This document shows positions 52,178 through 60,752 of a stretch of DNA of 64,000 nt, piece after piece (within the stretch, counting starts at the first letter, position 1; each line of letters opens with the position of its first letter). The notes under the pieces are model-generated. The model worked only from the letters and a program-made list of their open reading frames with translations, was not told where the DNA came from and ran no database searches. The position numbers and the translations under genes were made by a program. The stretch lies in contig CBDDKO010000002.1 of the NCBI GenBank assembly GCA_965230275.1, positions 3,472,001 to 3,536,000 of the forward strand, written 5' to 3'. This DNA is from JAJRRS01 sp965230275. GTDB taxonomy: Bacteria; Planctomycetota; Phycisphaerae; Phycisphaerales; Phycisphaeraceae.

Positions 52178-52206
52178 TTGCCACTGCATACCGATTCTGC
52201 TAATAT
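52178..52206 (+). promoter_or_regulatory. Promoter of rpsO-pnp
   Basis: TTGCCA (52178-52183), 17-base spacer, TAATAT (52201-52206), about 95 bases before the rpsO ATG. The leader GACCCGCCGGCGGGGATC contains a small GC hairpin. Confidence 0.7.
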
Positions 52207-52300
52207 TCGCGGCTCAAGATTGAGATGGATCAACCCAATTAACGCCTAGACCCGCCGGCGGGGATCGTCTCCCTGCCCACCGGTCGAGAAGAGGAACACC

Positions 52301-52570
52301 ATGGCGATCACTGCAGAGAAGAAGACCGAACTTATCAGCGAGTTCCGCCGCGATGACAAGGACTCGGGCAGCCCCGAGGTCCAGGTCGCAATCCTGACCG
52401 AGCGGATCAACAACCTCACCCAGCACCTGCGCGACCACAAGCACGACTTCGCCTCCCGGCGCGGCCTGCTGCAGATGGTCTCGACACGTAACCGCCTGCT
52501 GCGTTATCTGGCCCGGACCAACCGCGCCAGCTACCAGTCCCTGATCGGCCGACTCGGCCTCCGTAAGTAA
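52301..52570 (+). CDS. rpsO: 30S ribosomal protein S15
   Basis: This 89-residue protein has the normal length and the S15 core: EFRRDDKDSGSPEVQVAILT, NNLTQHLRDHKHDFASRRGL and YLARTNRASYQSLIGRLGLR. It binds 16S rRNA early in 30S assembly. AGAGGA upstream fixes the start. pnp follows 240 bases downstream in the common rpsO-pnp order. Confidence 0.99.
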   Translation: MAITAEKKTELISEFRRDDKDSGSPEVQVAILTERINNLTQHLRDHKHDFASRRGLLQMVSTRNRLLRYLARTNRASYQSLIGRLGLRK

Positions 52571-52577
52571 CTTAAGC

Positions 52578-52604
52578 CACGCCGTCCCGGAACCGGACGA
52601 CGTG
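52578..52604 (+). promoter_or_regulatory. rpsO-pnp intergenic hairpin
   Basis: CACGCCGTCC / GGACGACGTG stem with a CGGAACC loop just after rpsO. In E. coli a hairpin at this place is cut by RNase III and controls pnp; a similar role here is an inference. No T-run follows. Confidence 0.55.
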
Positions 52605-52813
52605 TCCGGATGGACCCAGACGGCAGGCGACCCGCGACGCCCGCCCCCTTATCTGTTTGGGGCACCGCTTTTTAACTGTTCCCGGCGTCACCGGCCCTCT
52701 GCCCTCTGCTTCCAGTGCATCGGAACGGCGAAACGGATTCCTGCCACGGGCCGTGGCAGGCGATCTGCATACCCGCCTCATCAAACGGCCCAAAACACAT
52801 AGGAAGACACATC

Positions 52814-54994
52814 ATGACCACCCACCGCGTAGAACTCGAGCTCGGCGGACGGACCCTCAGCATCGAGACCGGCAAGATCGCCAAGCAGGCCGACGGCGCC
52901 GTCCTCGTGCAGTACGGCGAAACCGTCGTCCTGGGCACCGCCGTCCACGCCAACCCCCGTGAAGGCATCGACTTCTTCCCGCTCACCGTGGACTACCGCG
53001 AGAAGCTCGCCGCCGCCGGCAAGTTCCCCGGCGGGTTCCGCAAGCGCGAAGGCGCCCCGAACCAGAAAGAAATCCTCACCATGCGGAACATCGACCGGCC
53101 CCTGCGCCCGCTGTTCCCCAAGGGCTACAAGGACGAGGTCCAGATCCAGTGCTGGGTCATGGCCGCCGACGGGCAGAACGACCCGGACGTCCTGGCCGGC
53201 ATCGCCGCCAGCGCCGCCCTGTCCATCAGCTCGATCCCGTTCCTCGGCCCGGTCGGCAACGTCCGCCTCGGCCGGATCGACGGCCAGATCGCCGTCATGC
53301 CCACCGTCGCCCAGAGCGAGTTCTCCGACCTGGACCTGCTGCTGTGTGGTCACAAGGACGGGCTGAACATGATCGAGGTCGGTGCTCATGAGCTGCCCGA
53401 AGACGACGTCGCCGCGGCGATCGAAGAGGGCTTCGAGCACGTCAAGGCCATCGCCAACCTGATCGACGAGCTGGTCGCCAAGTGCGGCCAGGAGAAGGTC
53501 AACAACACCCCGCCGATCGCCGACGACATCATCGCGACCGTCAAGGACAAGCTCTCCGGCCCGCTGCAGGCCGCCAAGACCAGCGAAGGCAACAAGGCCG
53601 ACCGCCAGAACGCCGTGAAGCAGGCCATCGGCGACTTCCTCACTGCCGAGTTCCCCGAGCCCGGTGAAGACGCGACCTACACCCAGCACAAGATCGCCGG
53701 CGAACGCCGCAAGCAGGCCAAGGAAGCTATCCACGACCTGGAAGAAGACATCACCCGCGTGATCATCCGTGGCGGCAGCCGGACCGACGGCCGCAGCTTC
53801 GATGAGCTGCGTAACATCGACTGCGAAGTCCAGCTGCTCCCCCGCGTGCACGGCTCGGGCCTGTTCACCCGCGGCGAGACCCAGGCCCTGGTGACCTGCA
53901 CCCTCGGCACGGGCAAGGACGAGCAGATCGTCGACGGCCTGCACGACGAGTACTCCGAGAAGTTCTACCTGCACTACAACTTCCCGCCGTTCTCGGTCGG
54001 TGAAGCCAAGCGGATCACCGGCCCCAGCCGCCGGGACATCGGCCACGGCAAGCTCGCCGAGAAGGCGCTGGCCCCCGTGCTGCCCGATGTCAGCGACTTC
54101 CCCTACACCGTCCGCATCGTCAGCGACATCATGGAATCCAACGGCTCGTCGTCCATGGCCTCGGCCTGCGGCGGGACGCTCGCCATGATGGACGCCGGTG
54201 TGCCCATCAAGGCTCCCGTGGCCGGCATCAGCATCGGCATGATCCAGGCCGACGAAGCCGGGCAGGAAGACGTCTACCTCACCGACATCCAGGGCGAGGA
54301 AGACCACTTCGGCGACATGGACTTCAAGGTCACCGGCACCCGCAACGGCATCACCGCCATCCAGCTGGACCTGAAGATCCGCGGCCTGAACATGGACCAG
54401 ATCCGCAAGACCTTCGAGCTGGCCAAGACCAACCGCATCCAGATCATCGAAGAAATCGAAAAGGCCATCCCCACCCACCGCAAGGAGCTCAGCCAGTGGG
54501 CCCCGCGGATGCTCACCACCAAGATCCACCCCGACAAGATCGGCAAGCTCATCGGCCCCGGCGGCAAGCAGATCCGGGCCCTGGAAGCCGATACCGGCGC
54601 CAAGATCGAGATCGAGGAAGACGGCACGATCTACGTCTCCGCCGTCGGCGGCGGCAAGGCCGAGCGAGCCATCGAAGAGATCGAGAAGATCGGTGCCGAG
54701 GTCAAGGTCGGCCAGATCTACAACGGTAAGGTCTCCACCATCAAGGACTTCGGTGCATTCATTGAGGTCATCCCCGGCCAGGACGGCCTCTGCCACATCT
54801 CCGAGCTGAAGGACGGCTTCGTCGAGAAGGTCTCGGATGTGGTCAAGGTCGGCGACAAGGTGCGGGTCAAGGTGCTGCTGATCGACGATCAGGGCCGGGT
54901 CAAGCTCTCCCGCCGGGCAGCCATGGCCGAGGAGGCCGAGGAGAACGGCGAAGGGGCGGAAACCCAAGAATCTGAAGAAAATGCTTCCGTCTGA
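52814..54994 (+). CDS. pnp: Polynucleotide phosphorylase
   Basis: The 726-residue enzyme degrades RNA from the 3' end with phosphate and is a degradosome component. It has two RNase PH domains (about 8-235 and 340-560; FFPLTVDYREKLAAAGKFPG; SSSMASACGGTLAMMDAGVP), a KH domain (KIGKLIGPGGKQIRALEADT) and S1 (about 640-710; GQIYNGKVSTIKDFGAFIEV). The C-terminus is acidic. The ATG at 52814 fits the family; the open frame runs back to 52715. Confidence 0.98.
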   Translation: MTTHRVELELGGRTLSIETGKIAKQADGAVLVQYGETVVLGTAVHANPREGIDFFPLTVDYREKLAAAGKFPGGFRKREGAPNQKEILTMRNIDRPLRPLFPKGYKDEVQIQCWVMAADGQNDPDVLAGIAASAALSISSIPFLGPVGNVRLGRIDGQIAVMPTVAQSEFSDLDLLLCGHKDGLNMIEVGAHELPEDDVAAAIEEGFEHVKAIANLIDELVAKCGQEKVNNTPPIADDIIATVKDKLSGPLQAAKTSEGNKADRQNAVKQAIGDFLTAEFPEPGEDATYTQHKIAGERRKQAKEAIHDLEEDITRVIIRGGSRTDGRSFDELRNIDCEVQLLPRVHGSGLFTRGETQALVTCTLGTGKDEQIVDGLHDEYSEKFYLHYNFPPFSVGEAKRITGPSRRDIGHGKLAEKALAPVLPDVSDFPYTVRIVSDIMESNGSSSMASACGGTLAMMDAGVPIKAPVAGISIGMIQADEAGQEDVYLTDIQGEEDHFGDMDFKVTGTRNGITAIQLDLKIRGLNMDQIRKTFELAKTNRIQIIEEIEKAIPTHRKELSQWAPRMLTTKIHPDKIGKLIGPGGKQIRALEADTGAKIEIEEDGTIYVSAVGGGKAERAIEEIEKIGAEVKVGQIYNGKVSTIKDFGAFIEVIPGQDGLCHISELKDGFVEKVSDVVKVGDKVRVKVLLIDDQGRVKLSRRAAMAEEAEENGEGAETQESEENASV

Positions 54995-55022
54995 GCTAAA
55001 AATCGATTAATATCGGACATCG

Positions 55023-55048
55023 CACCAGGGGCTGAAAGGCCCCTGGTG
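55023..55048 (+). terminator. GC hairpin after pnp
   Basis: CACCAGGGGC / GCCCCTGGTG with a short loop, but without a T-run, so it may be an attenuating or mRNA-protecting hairpin. Confidence 0.5.
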
Positions 55049-55322
55049 ACATTAAAGGCTTTGCGCAGCGGCACAAAGCTGTTAAGTTAGGTAGAGCCGT
55101 TTGGGGCCTCCCGTCAAAATCGGGCCCCTCACGGGAGATAGTTCGGCAGGCAGGTAAACCGCATTCACCTGCAGACCCGGACCCGTTGGTCGAAGTGAGT
55201 CACTTCTTTTTTATAAGGCATTGGGTGACGTATCACCCGCGAAGAGAAAAGTCTACGCCCAGATGTTCATTTGTTGCTCCATGTCAATTCACGATCCTCG
55301 TTCTCTTTGAGGAGTTTCGACA
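55049..55322 (+). promoter_or_regulatory. Long leader of the cold-shock gene
   Basis: TTGCGC (55061-55066), 16-base spacer and TAAGTT (55083-55088) give a candidate promoter, leaving a leader of about 230 bases before the ATG at 55323. Cold-shock mRNAs often have long leaders that fold into thermosensors; no fold was computed. Confidence 0.45.
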
Positions 55323-55553
55323 ATGCCGACGATTCACGGTCAAGTTAAGTGGTTCGATCCTAAGAAGGGTTACGGTTTCATCACCGGGCCCCAGGGCCAG
55401 GACGTTTTCGTCCACTACAGCCAGATCCAGGGCGACGGCTTCCGTTCGCTGAAAGATGGCGAAGACGTAGATTACGACCTGATCGAGGGTGACAAGGGCT
55501 GGCAGGCCCGCACCGTCGCACGGTCCAAGGTGCCCGAACAGACCGCCCACTGA
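55323..55553 (+). CDS. Cold-shock protein (CspA family)
   Basis: The 76-residue protein is one cold-shock domain with RNP1 KGYGFIT and RNP2 VFVHYSQI. It binds single-stranded nucleic acid as an RNA chaperone. The HYSQ variant of RNP2 is slightly unusual; HFS is more common. It is preceded by a long leader, and TTGAGGAG is the ribosome site. Confidence 0.95.
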   Translation: MPTIHGQVKWFDPKKGYGFITGPQGQDVFVHYSQIQGDGFRSLKDGEDVDYDLIEGDKGWQARTVARSKVPEQTAH

Positions 55554-55691
55554 GTCGGCCGGCGCCGCCGCGCCCGGTTCACATCTCTGATATGTCACGT
55601 TGCCGAGCGATCGGCACGTGTGGGTCGCCGTCGCATGAGTAAACGCCCCTTAAGGTGACACCCTCTCCAGGGACCGCTATCTTCCCTATTG

Positions 55692-56570
55692 ATGTGGTCT
55701 TACTTATTCATTGGCATCGCGGTCGGGCTGCTGCTGTCGATCCCGCTGGCCCTGTTCTGGGGGCGGCGGACGGAAAGGCGGGTGCGCTCACTCGAGCAGC
55801 GCGCCCGCGCGGCCGAGCGCCTCGCCGAGTTGGGCACCCTCACCGGGGGCCTGGCCCACGAGATCAAGAACCCGCTATCCACCGTCGGGCTGAACGTCCA
55901 GCTCCTGCAGGAAGACGTCGCGGAGCTATCGCGCGAAGAGGGCCTCAGTGAATCCCAGCACGACGGGTTAGGCAGGGTCCAGCGTCGGCTCGAATCGCTT
56001 AGCCGGGAAACGCTCCGGCTCCGGGACATCCTCGAAGACTTCCTCCGGTTCGCCGGCCGGGTCGAGCTGGACCCCCAGCCGACCGACCTGCATGTGATGA
56101 TCGAGGAGCTGATCGACTTCTTCGAGCCCCAGGCCCGGGAGGCCGAGGTCAACCTGCGGACCCAGCTCTCGGCCGAATCCCCCACGCTCAGCGCCGATGC
56201 GGGTTTGCTCAAGCAGGCGATCCTGAACCTGATGATCAATGCCGTGCAGGCCATGACCCAGGCCCGTGAAAAGAACCAGCCCCACGGCGGGGCGGATGAA
56301 CTGATCGTCCGCACGGAACGGGTCCGCTCGCCCGGCGGCGGGGGCATGGCGCCCGGCGAAGAGTTCCGCATCCACGTCACCGACACCGGCCCGGGCATGC
56401 CCGCGGACGTAGCCGAGAAAGTCTTCCAGCCCTACTTCTCCACCAAGCGCGGCGGCAGCGGCCTGGGCCTGCCGACCTCAAGGCGCATCGTCGAAGAACA
56501 CGGCGGCGCCCTGTCAGTCCACGCCGACGAAGGCCGCGGTACGGACTTTGTGTTGTCCTTGCCGGGGTGA
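55692..56570 (+). CDS. Membrane sensor histidine kinase
   Basis: The 292-residue protein starts with one transmembrane helix (about 4-23), then a short coiled-coil, then HisKA with His56 in GLAHEIKNPLSTVGLN. HATPase motifs are the N-box NLMINAVQAM, G1 DTGPGMP and G2 GGSGLGLPTSRRIVEEHGG. It has no sensor domain outside, so it may sense through the membrane or a partner. No response regulator gene is adjacent, so it is an orphan kinase. ATG 55692 is preferred over TTG 55689. Confidence 0.92.
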   Translation: MWSYLFIGIAVGLLLSIPLALFWGRRTERRVRSLEQRARAAERLAELGTLTGGLAHEIKNPLSTVGLNVQLLQEDVAELSREEGLSESQHDGLGRVQRRLESLSRETLRLRDILEDFLRFAGRVELDPQPTDLHVMIEELIDFFEPQAREAEVNLRTQLSAESPTLSADAGLLKQAILNLMINAVQAMTQAREKNQPHGGADELIVRTERVRSPGGGGMAPGEEFRIHVTDTGPGMPADVAEKVFQPYFSTKRGGSGLGLPTSRRIVEEHGGALSVHADEGRGTDFVLSLPG

Positions 56571-56600
56571 TCGGCCGATCGAACGGCTCGAGATATGTGC

Positions 56601-56636
56601 TTATCCCCTTTTTCTGCATTATCCCCTTTTTCTGCA
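56601..56636. repeat. Tandem 18-bp TTATCCCCTTTTTCTGCA repeat (left of the small gene)
   Basis: Two perfect 18-bp copies side by side (56601-56618 and 56619-56636). The complementary AAGAAAAGGGGATAT units occur on the other side of the small orphan gene. Confidence 0.9.
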
Positions 56637-56732
56637 CCCACGCCCACAACCGCGACATCATGCTGAACGGCCTCACCCACAACGTCATGATCCTCTGGCG
56701 TCAGGGGAAAGGTTTTCTACAGAACAGTTCTG

Positions 56733-57095
56733 TCACCGATTATTCCACGAGACTCCGTTCTTCCTCGAGCAGATAAACGAATGCGTCCATTTTTGACTTT
56801 CATCCATATACTCGGCAGAAATATGTCCAGCTGGGCTCAAATGCAGATTGAATGCTTGAACCATAGGAACTTCAAAGTGCCAGGCACCACACTTGTACAT
56901 AGTTAATCTAACACTTGTCAGCGTATACTCTTTAGTGGTAATCGAATAGTCTGATCCAATGGTAATACATCCCATTTCCTCATCACTGTATTCACCTTTA
57001 CGCATATCAATGATTACACCACTATCGAAATAAGTACCCGATTTCCGAATAAGCTGATGTGTTCCTTGTAGTGAAGCAAGCATAGATGCGTTCAT
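56733..57095 (-). CDS. Orphan small protein of unknown function
   Basis: The protein has 120 residues, beginning MNASMLASLQGTHQLIRKSG. No domain is recognised. Alternating charged and hydrophobic strands (GVIIDMRKGEYSDEEMGCIT, then LTSVRLTMYKCGAWHFEVPM) suggest a small beta-rich fold. Its codons are clearly AT-richer than the surroundings, which points to transfer. It lies between inverted copies of the AAGAAAAGGGG unit. A GTGCCTGGCAC palindrome falls inside the gene. Confidence 0.5.
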   Translation of the reverse strand: MNASMLASLQGTHQLIRKSGTYFDSGVIIDMRKGEYSDEEMGCITIGSDYSITTKEYTLTSVRLTMYKCGAWHFEVPMVQAFNLHLSPAGHISAEYMDESQKWTHSFICSRKNGVSWNNR

Positions 57096-57559
57096 AATTA
57101 CATCTTCCTATCTACACATAATCAAAATATCACTATTGCAACGAACCATCCTGGCCGTCGGAGTCAGCTATAGATCATACATTATGCGGCTGGCCGCACT
57201 GTTACTCCATCGGGATCTGTAGGGAATGGGTAGGGAGGAGCCCCAGATCCGGTCCCACCTAGACCACCATTGCGACGTAGCAAGAAAAGGGGATATAGTA
57301 AGAAATGGGGGCAAGAAAAGGAACAAGAAAAGGGCAAGAAAAGGGGATATGTACATTATTGACATAGACGCAATGTCGAAGCAAGTAGGGTTGGTTAGCG
57401 AAGCGTAACCCGCCGATTGGATGTTCGATCTTGTCATGGGGTGGTAGCGTTTCTCTTGATCCACTTCAGGTACAATCTACTTGGTGCGTGATGTCATAAG
57501 GGGGCTTGGCCTCTATTCTCCCATTCCGCTTTTATTCCCTCCGCTTGGAGCGTTTGCCC
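57096..57559. repeat. Repeat-rich gap: AAGAAAAGGGG units and a GGGTT-AACCC palindrome
   Basis: 57280-57354 has five imperfect GCAAGAAAAGG(GGATAT) units, the inverted partner of 56601-56636. 57388-57411 has the hairpin GGGTTGGTTAGCGAAGCG followed by TAACCC, similar to palindromes seen in MITEs of other phyla. No gene is seen in the gap. Confidence 0.8.
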
Positions 57560-58609
57560 ATGCTTGACCGCCTGATCGAACTCGTCCTGTTCGCGCTGCC
57601 GATGGTGGCGGTGTTGTCGATTACGGCGGTGGCGATCTGGTTGGCGTGGTGGCTGCTGTTGCGGCGGGCCCCGATGATGGGCTACGAGAGCCGGCGGACA
57701 CGGCAGTTGACGTTCATGGGCGTGGTCGCGGTGTGCATCGTTTTGATGATCGTCATGTTGCCCGTGCCAACATCGACCCGCGACCAGTTGCTGGCGGTCT
57801 TCGGGCTCGTGACCACGGCGGTGATCGGTCTATCATCGACCACGTTCGTCGCTCACGCGATGGCGGGTTTCATGCTCCGATCGACCAAGAGTTTCAGTAT
57901 CGGCGACTTCTTGCGGAGCGATCAACACTTCGGCCGGGTGACCGAGCGGGGCCTGTTGCACACCGAGATCCAGACCGAAGACCGCGACCTTACGACGCTG
58001 CCGAATCTGTTCCTGATTACCCACCCATACACGGTCGTCCGCTCGTCGGGGACGATCGTCTCGGCCGAGGTGGGCCTGGGCTACGGCGTCCATCACGCCG
58101 TGATCGAGCCGCTGCTGCTTTCGGCTGCGAAACAGGTCGGGCTTGACGACCCGTACGTGCGGGTGATGAAGCTGGGCGACTTCGCGGTTACCTACCGCGT
58201 CAGCGGGCTGCTGACCGAGACGCAGCAACTGATCACGACGCGGTCGCTGCTGAACTCGGCGGTGCTCGATACCTTGCACGGCCAGGGGATCGAGATCATG
58301 TCGCCGACCTTCATGGTGCAGCGGCCCCAGCCCGACGCCCCGTCGGAGGTCCCCGTTTCGGTGCGGAAGAAGGACCGCCAGGAGCGCAAGTCCACCGCCG
58401 AGGCCGTGGCCTTCGACAAGGCCGAGGCCGCCGCGGAAAAAGAGCAGGCGGTCGCGGCGCTGACCGAATTGATCCAGCAGCGCGAGGCCGAACTGAAGTC
58501 CGCCGACGCCGACGACAAGCCCCGACTCACCGAGGAGCTGGAGAAGCTTAAGCAGCAGGCTGAGCTATTGATCCAGAAACCGGACGACGACTCCGACAAG
58601 CCGTCTTAG
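57560..58609 (+). CDS. Mechanosensitive channel MscS-family protein
   Basis: The 349-residue protein has three transmembrane helices (about 5-30, 48-70 and 75-105). TM3 carries a Gly/Ala-rich pore helix (VFGLVTTAVIGLSSTTFVAH). A beta domain follows (SIGDFLRSDQHFGRVTERGL, IQTEDRDLTTLPNLFLIT), with a C-terminal coiled-coil (about 280-349, AEAAAEKEQAVAALTELIQQ). The tail is longer than in E. coli MscS. It likely relieves osmotic tension. ATG 57560 with TTGGAG upstream is preferred over the TTG at 57506. Confidence 0.9.
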   Translation: MLDRLIELVLFALPMVAVLSITAVAIWLAWWLLLRRAPMMGYESRRTRQLTFMGVVAVCIVLMIVMLPVPTSTRDQLLAVFGLVTTAVIGLSSTTFVAHAMAGFMLRSTKSFSIGDFLRSDQHFGRVTERGLLHTEIQTEDRDLTTLPNLFLITHPYTVVRSSGTIVSAEVGLGYGVHHAVIEPLLLSAAKQVGLDDPYVRVMKLGDFAVTYRVSGLLTETQQLITTRSLLNSAVLDTLHGQGIEIMSPTFMVQRPQPDAPSEVPVSVRKKDRQERKSTAEAVAFDKAEAAAEKEQAVAALTELIQQREAELKSADADDKPRLTEELEKLKQQAELLIQKPDDDSDKPS

Positions 58610-59594
58610 GGGACGTCACGCATCAAGTCGGGCAGCGGAGAGGTATCCGCAGATTACGCAGATTAATAGATTTATGATGTGTGATTTTTGATTTATGATG
58701 TGTCGCGTTAGTACGGCTTGTGGTTGTTGAGCGACTGTTCACATCATCAATCATCCATCCTACATCATCAATTCCAAACACACGATGCTCCGGGGGCGAT
58801 GGCGGCCACCGGGTCAGCGGGACCGGGTCGGGCCGGTGTGCCGTGATTCCAATGCCAGCCGGGGCGCAGCGCTTGCAAGTCCCCCCCCGGAAGCTGTGAG
58901 ATGTTCCATCTTCACTTATCCGGTCCCCGGCTAATTACTTCCGGGGGCGGGGGCAGCCCGTGAGTCCCGGTCCTTTTAATCATCGGATACTCAGTACAAG
59001 TCAGACTGTCGCCGTCGTGTGATGTCAGCACCCCCGGCCCCCGCCCCCGGAAGTTAATCCGGGTTGCGAAAGCTGTGCAGATGGAAGTTGTGAAAACTTC
59101 CGGGGGTCTACCTATGTCGGATCGGACGGGTTTGTGCGCATGGATGTGGTTCACGGCTCGTTCGGTGACGGGTTATCTCGCTGGCATCGACGGATTTACA
59201 GTTTCCACCCAGTATGCAGCATCGCGCATCGAAACAGGCCGACTGCGTGCGCACGGAAACGGGTGATGATGTTATACGTTTATCACGGAGCCCACGGAGG
59301 CACAGAGACACGGAGAAGACTTGGGTTTCCAAGCCGGGGTACGACCCCAATCCAGTTCCTTTCCTGGAGCATTACTGTATAGCTGGTCAAATATGAAGGC
59401 TTTCAGGTGATATGAGACTAGAGCGCAGGGTACTTTGGGCCGATCAAACAGGACTGTCGACCTTTATAAGGCGAGGGTTTTATAGTACTCTGCAGTCTCG
59501 TTATGGATTTATTGAACATGAGTGTTCCCAAGTTCTTAAGCAAAGAGCCTACTAACGTTTTTAACAAGTAGATCAGTACTTCCATGATGATATC
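58610..59594. repeat. 1-kb gene-free stretch made of several repeat families
   Basis: 58647-58702 and 58740-58775 are inverted arms of a GATTTATGATGTG family. 58937-58954 and 59037-59054 are a perfect 18-bp inverted repeat ACTTCCGGGGGCGGGGGC. Single CTTCCGGGGG copies stand near 58870 and 59099. 59286-59314 is a CACGGAGGCACAGAGACACG arm. The rest, to 59594, is AT-rich with nothing recognised. Confidence 0.85.
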
Positions 59595-60752
59595 TCATCT
59601 CTTGCTTGTGTCTGGGTCCAAATCTGGGTGTCTGTACACGGGGGCCTGCACCGGATCATGTAGGCTTGCTACTGCTCCCGTTTCAACCAACCTCAAAGCC
59701 ATTCTGCTGCTGGAAACCTGGAATAATTCGGCCAGTGTACAGCGCCTCCCATCCGGCCAGTTATGTTCTTCCTTCGACCAGGCAAGCGCGGTCTGGTCCC
59801 GTTTCATAGTGTCATGGGTGTAATGCGGTATGACTTTTCCAAGCCAATCACATAAGGCGCGGTCAAGCAGGTATGCAGGCATCAACAGTGCGTGTGCCCA
59901 ACGTTTGGCCTGAAGCTCCACCAAGTTATCGTCGCGTCTAGCAGTGGAGCCACGGTTGTCTATGTCCTCGATGTGAATATTTCCAGAATCAGTATGCACA
60001 AAGCGGTATTTCAGATTGTGAAGAAACAGATGGCCTAGTTCATGTGCCGTCCTGGGTCTTGCGCGGTTGCGCTCCCAAGCGCTTTTCGATGAGAGGAACT
60101 TTTTCGGTACCAAGATAATCCCGCCGTCATATCCATCTACGGCATACGCGGCGGGTGGTTCAATATCTAAGAATGGGCATTGTTCTGGTGTACGGATAAA
60201 AATATCGGAGATGCTGCCGATCACCTTGTGCAACAAGATGGGCAAATCCCTAAGTGTAAAGTCCGTGCCATACGTACGCCTGATCAATCTTTGAGTCATC
60301 CGCTCGATGTCGATGAGACTTAAGTCAGCCGGCACGGTATGAACGCCGTACTTCTTGTACGATCCGTACTGACTTAGAAGTCTGACCTTCTGTTCAATCG
60401 CTCTCTTCTCTAGATCTGACCGTTCGAGCTCATTCGAAGCCGCAAGCAAAGCCTGCTGCATCTCGGTGATGCTGCGGTTTTCCAGAATCTCGAACAGGAC
60501 GTGCAGGCAGTTTTGAGCGGCATCCCCCTTTAGTGTCCCGATCATCAAACTATCTGATGGAGAATCTAGCAGCGTATCACGGTCAAATATCCCCAATGCT
60601 TCCCGGATACGCTTGGCTAGTTGGGGGCTAGCACCTCGTTTGCCAGCTTCGATGTAATTGATAGCTGAACGTGTTACACCCACTGAACGTGCTAAATCAG
60701 CTTGGGTCCAACCTCTTCCCTCACGCTGGTACTTTAGTTGTTTGCCATCCAT
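59595..60752 (-). CDS. HTH-ImmA/IrrE metalloprotease-like regulator
   Basis: The protein has 385 residues. An N-terminal Xre-type HTH (about 1-55: LKYQREGRGWTQADLARSVG, VTRSAINYIEAGKRG) is followed by a central helical part and an M78 metallopeptidase domain. The zinc motif is HELGH (His237, Glu238, His241) in RTAHELGHLFLH. ImmA/IrrE proteins cleave repressors in stress or mobile-element induction, and this fused form may be self-contained. It is AT-richer than the genome and surrounded by repeats. ATG 60752 with GGGAGC is the start; the longer frame to 60800 lacks one. Confidence 0.87.
   Translation of the reverse strand: MDGKQLKYQREGRGWTQADLARSVGVTRSAINYIEAGKRGASPQLAKRIREALGIFDRDTLLDSPSDSLMIGTLKGDAAQNCLHVLFEILENRSITEMQQALLAASNELERSDLEKRAIEQKVRLLSQYGSYKKYGVHTVPADLSLIDIERMTQRLIRRTYGTDFTLRDLPILLHKVIGSISDIFIRTPEQCPFLDIEPPAAYAVDGYDGGIILVPKKFLSSKSAWERNRARPRTAHELGHLFLHNLKYRFVHTDSGNIHIEDIDNRGSTARRDDNLVELQAKRWAHALLMPAYLLDRALCDWLGKVIPHYTHDTMKRDQTALAWSKEEHNWPDGRRCTLAELFQVSSSRMALRLVETGAVASLHDPVQAPVYRHPDLDPDTSKR

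Noticed and set aside
52781..54967. 728-codon open frame on the minus strand opposite pnp
   Set aside because: It mirrors the very high GC3 of pnp; its translation is low-complexity (D/G/V/L-rich) with no family signature, while pnp on the plus strand is unmistakable.
56860..56890. GTGCCAGGCAC palindrome as a REP/RAYT-type mobile end
   Set aside because: It is a single copy within a coding frame and no RAYT transposase is present, so it is probably chance.
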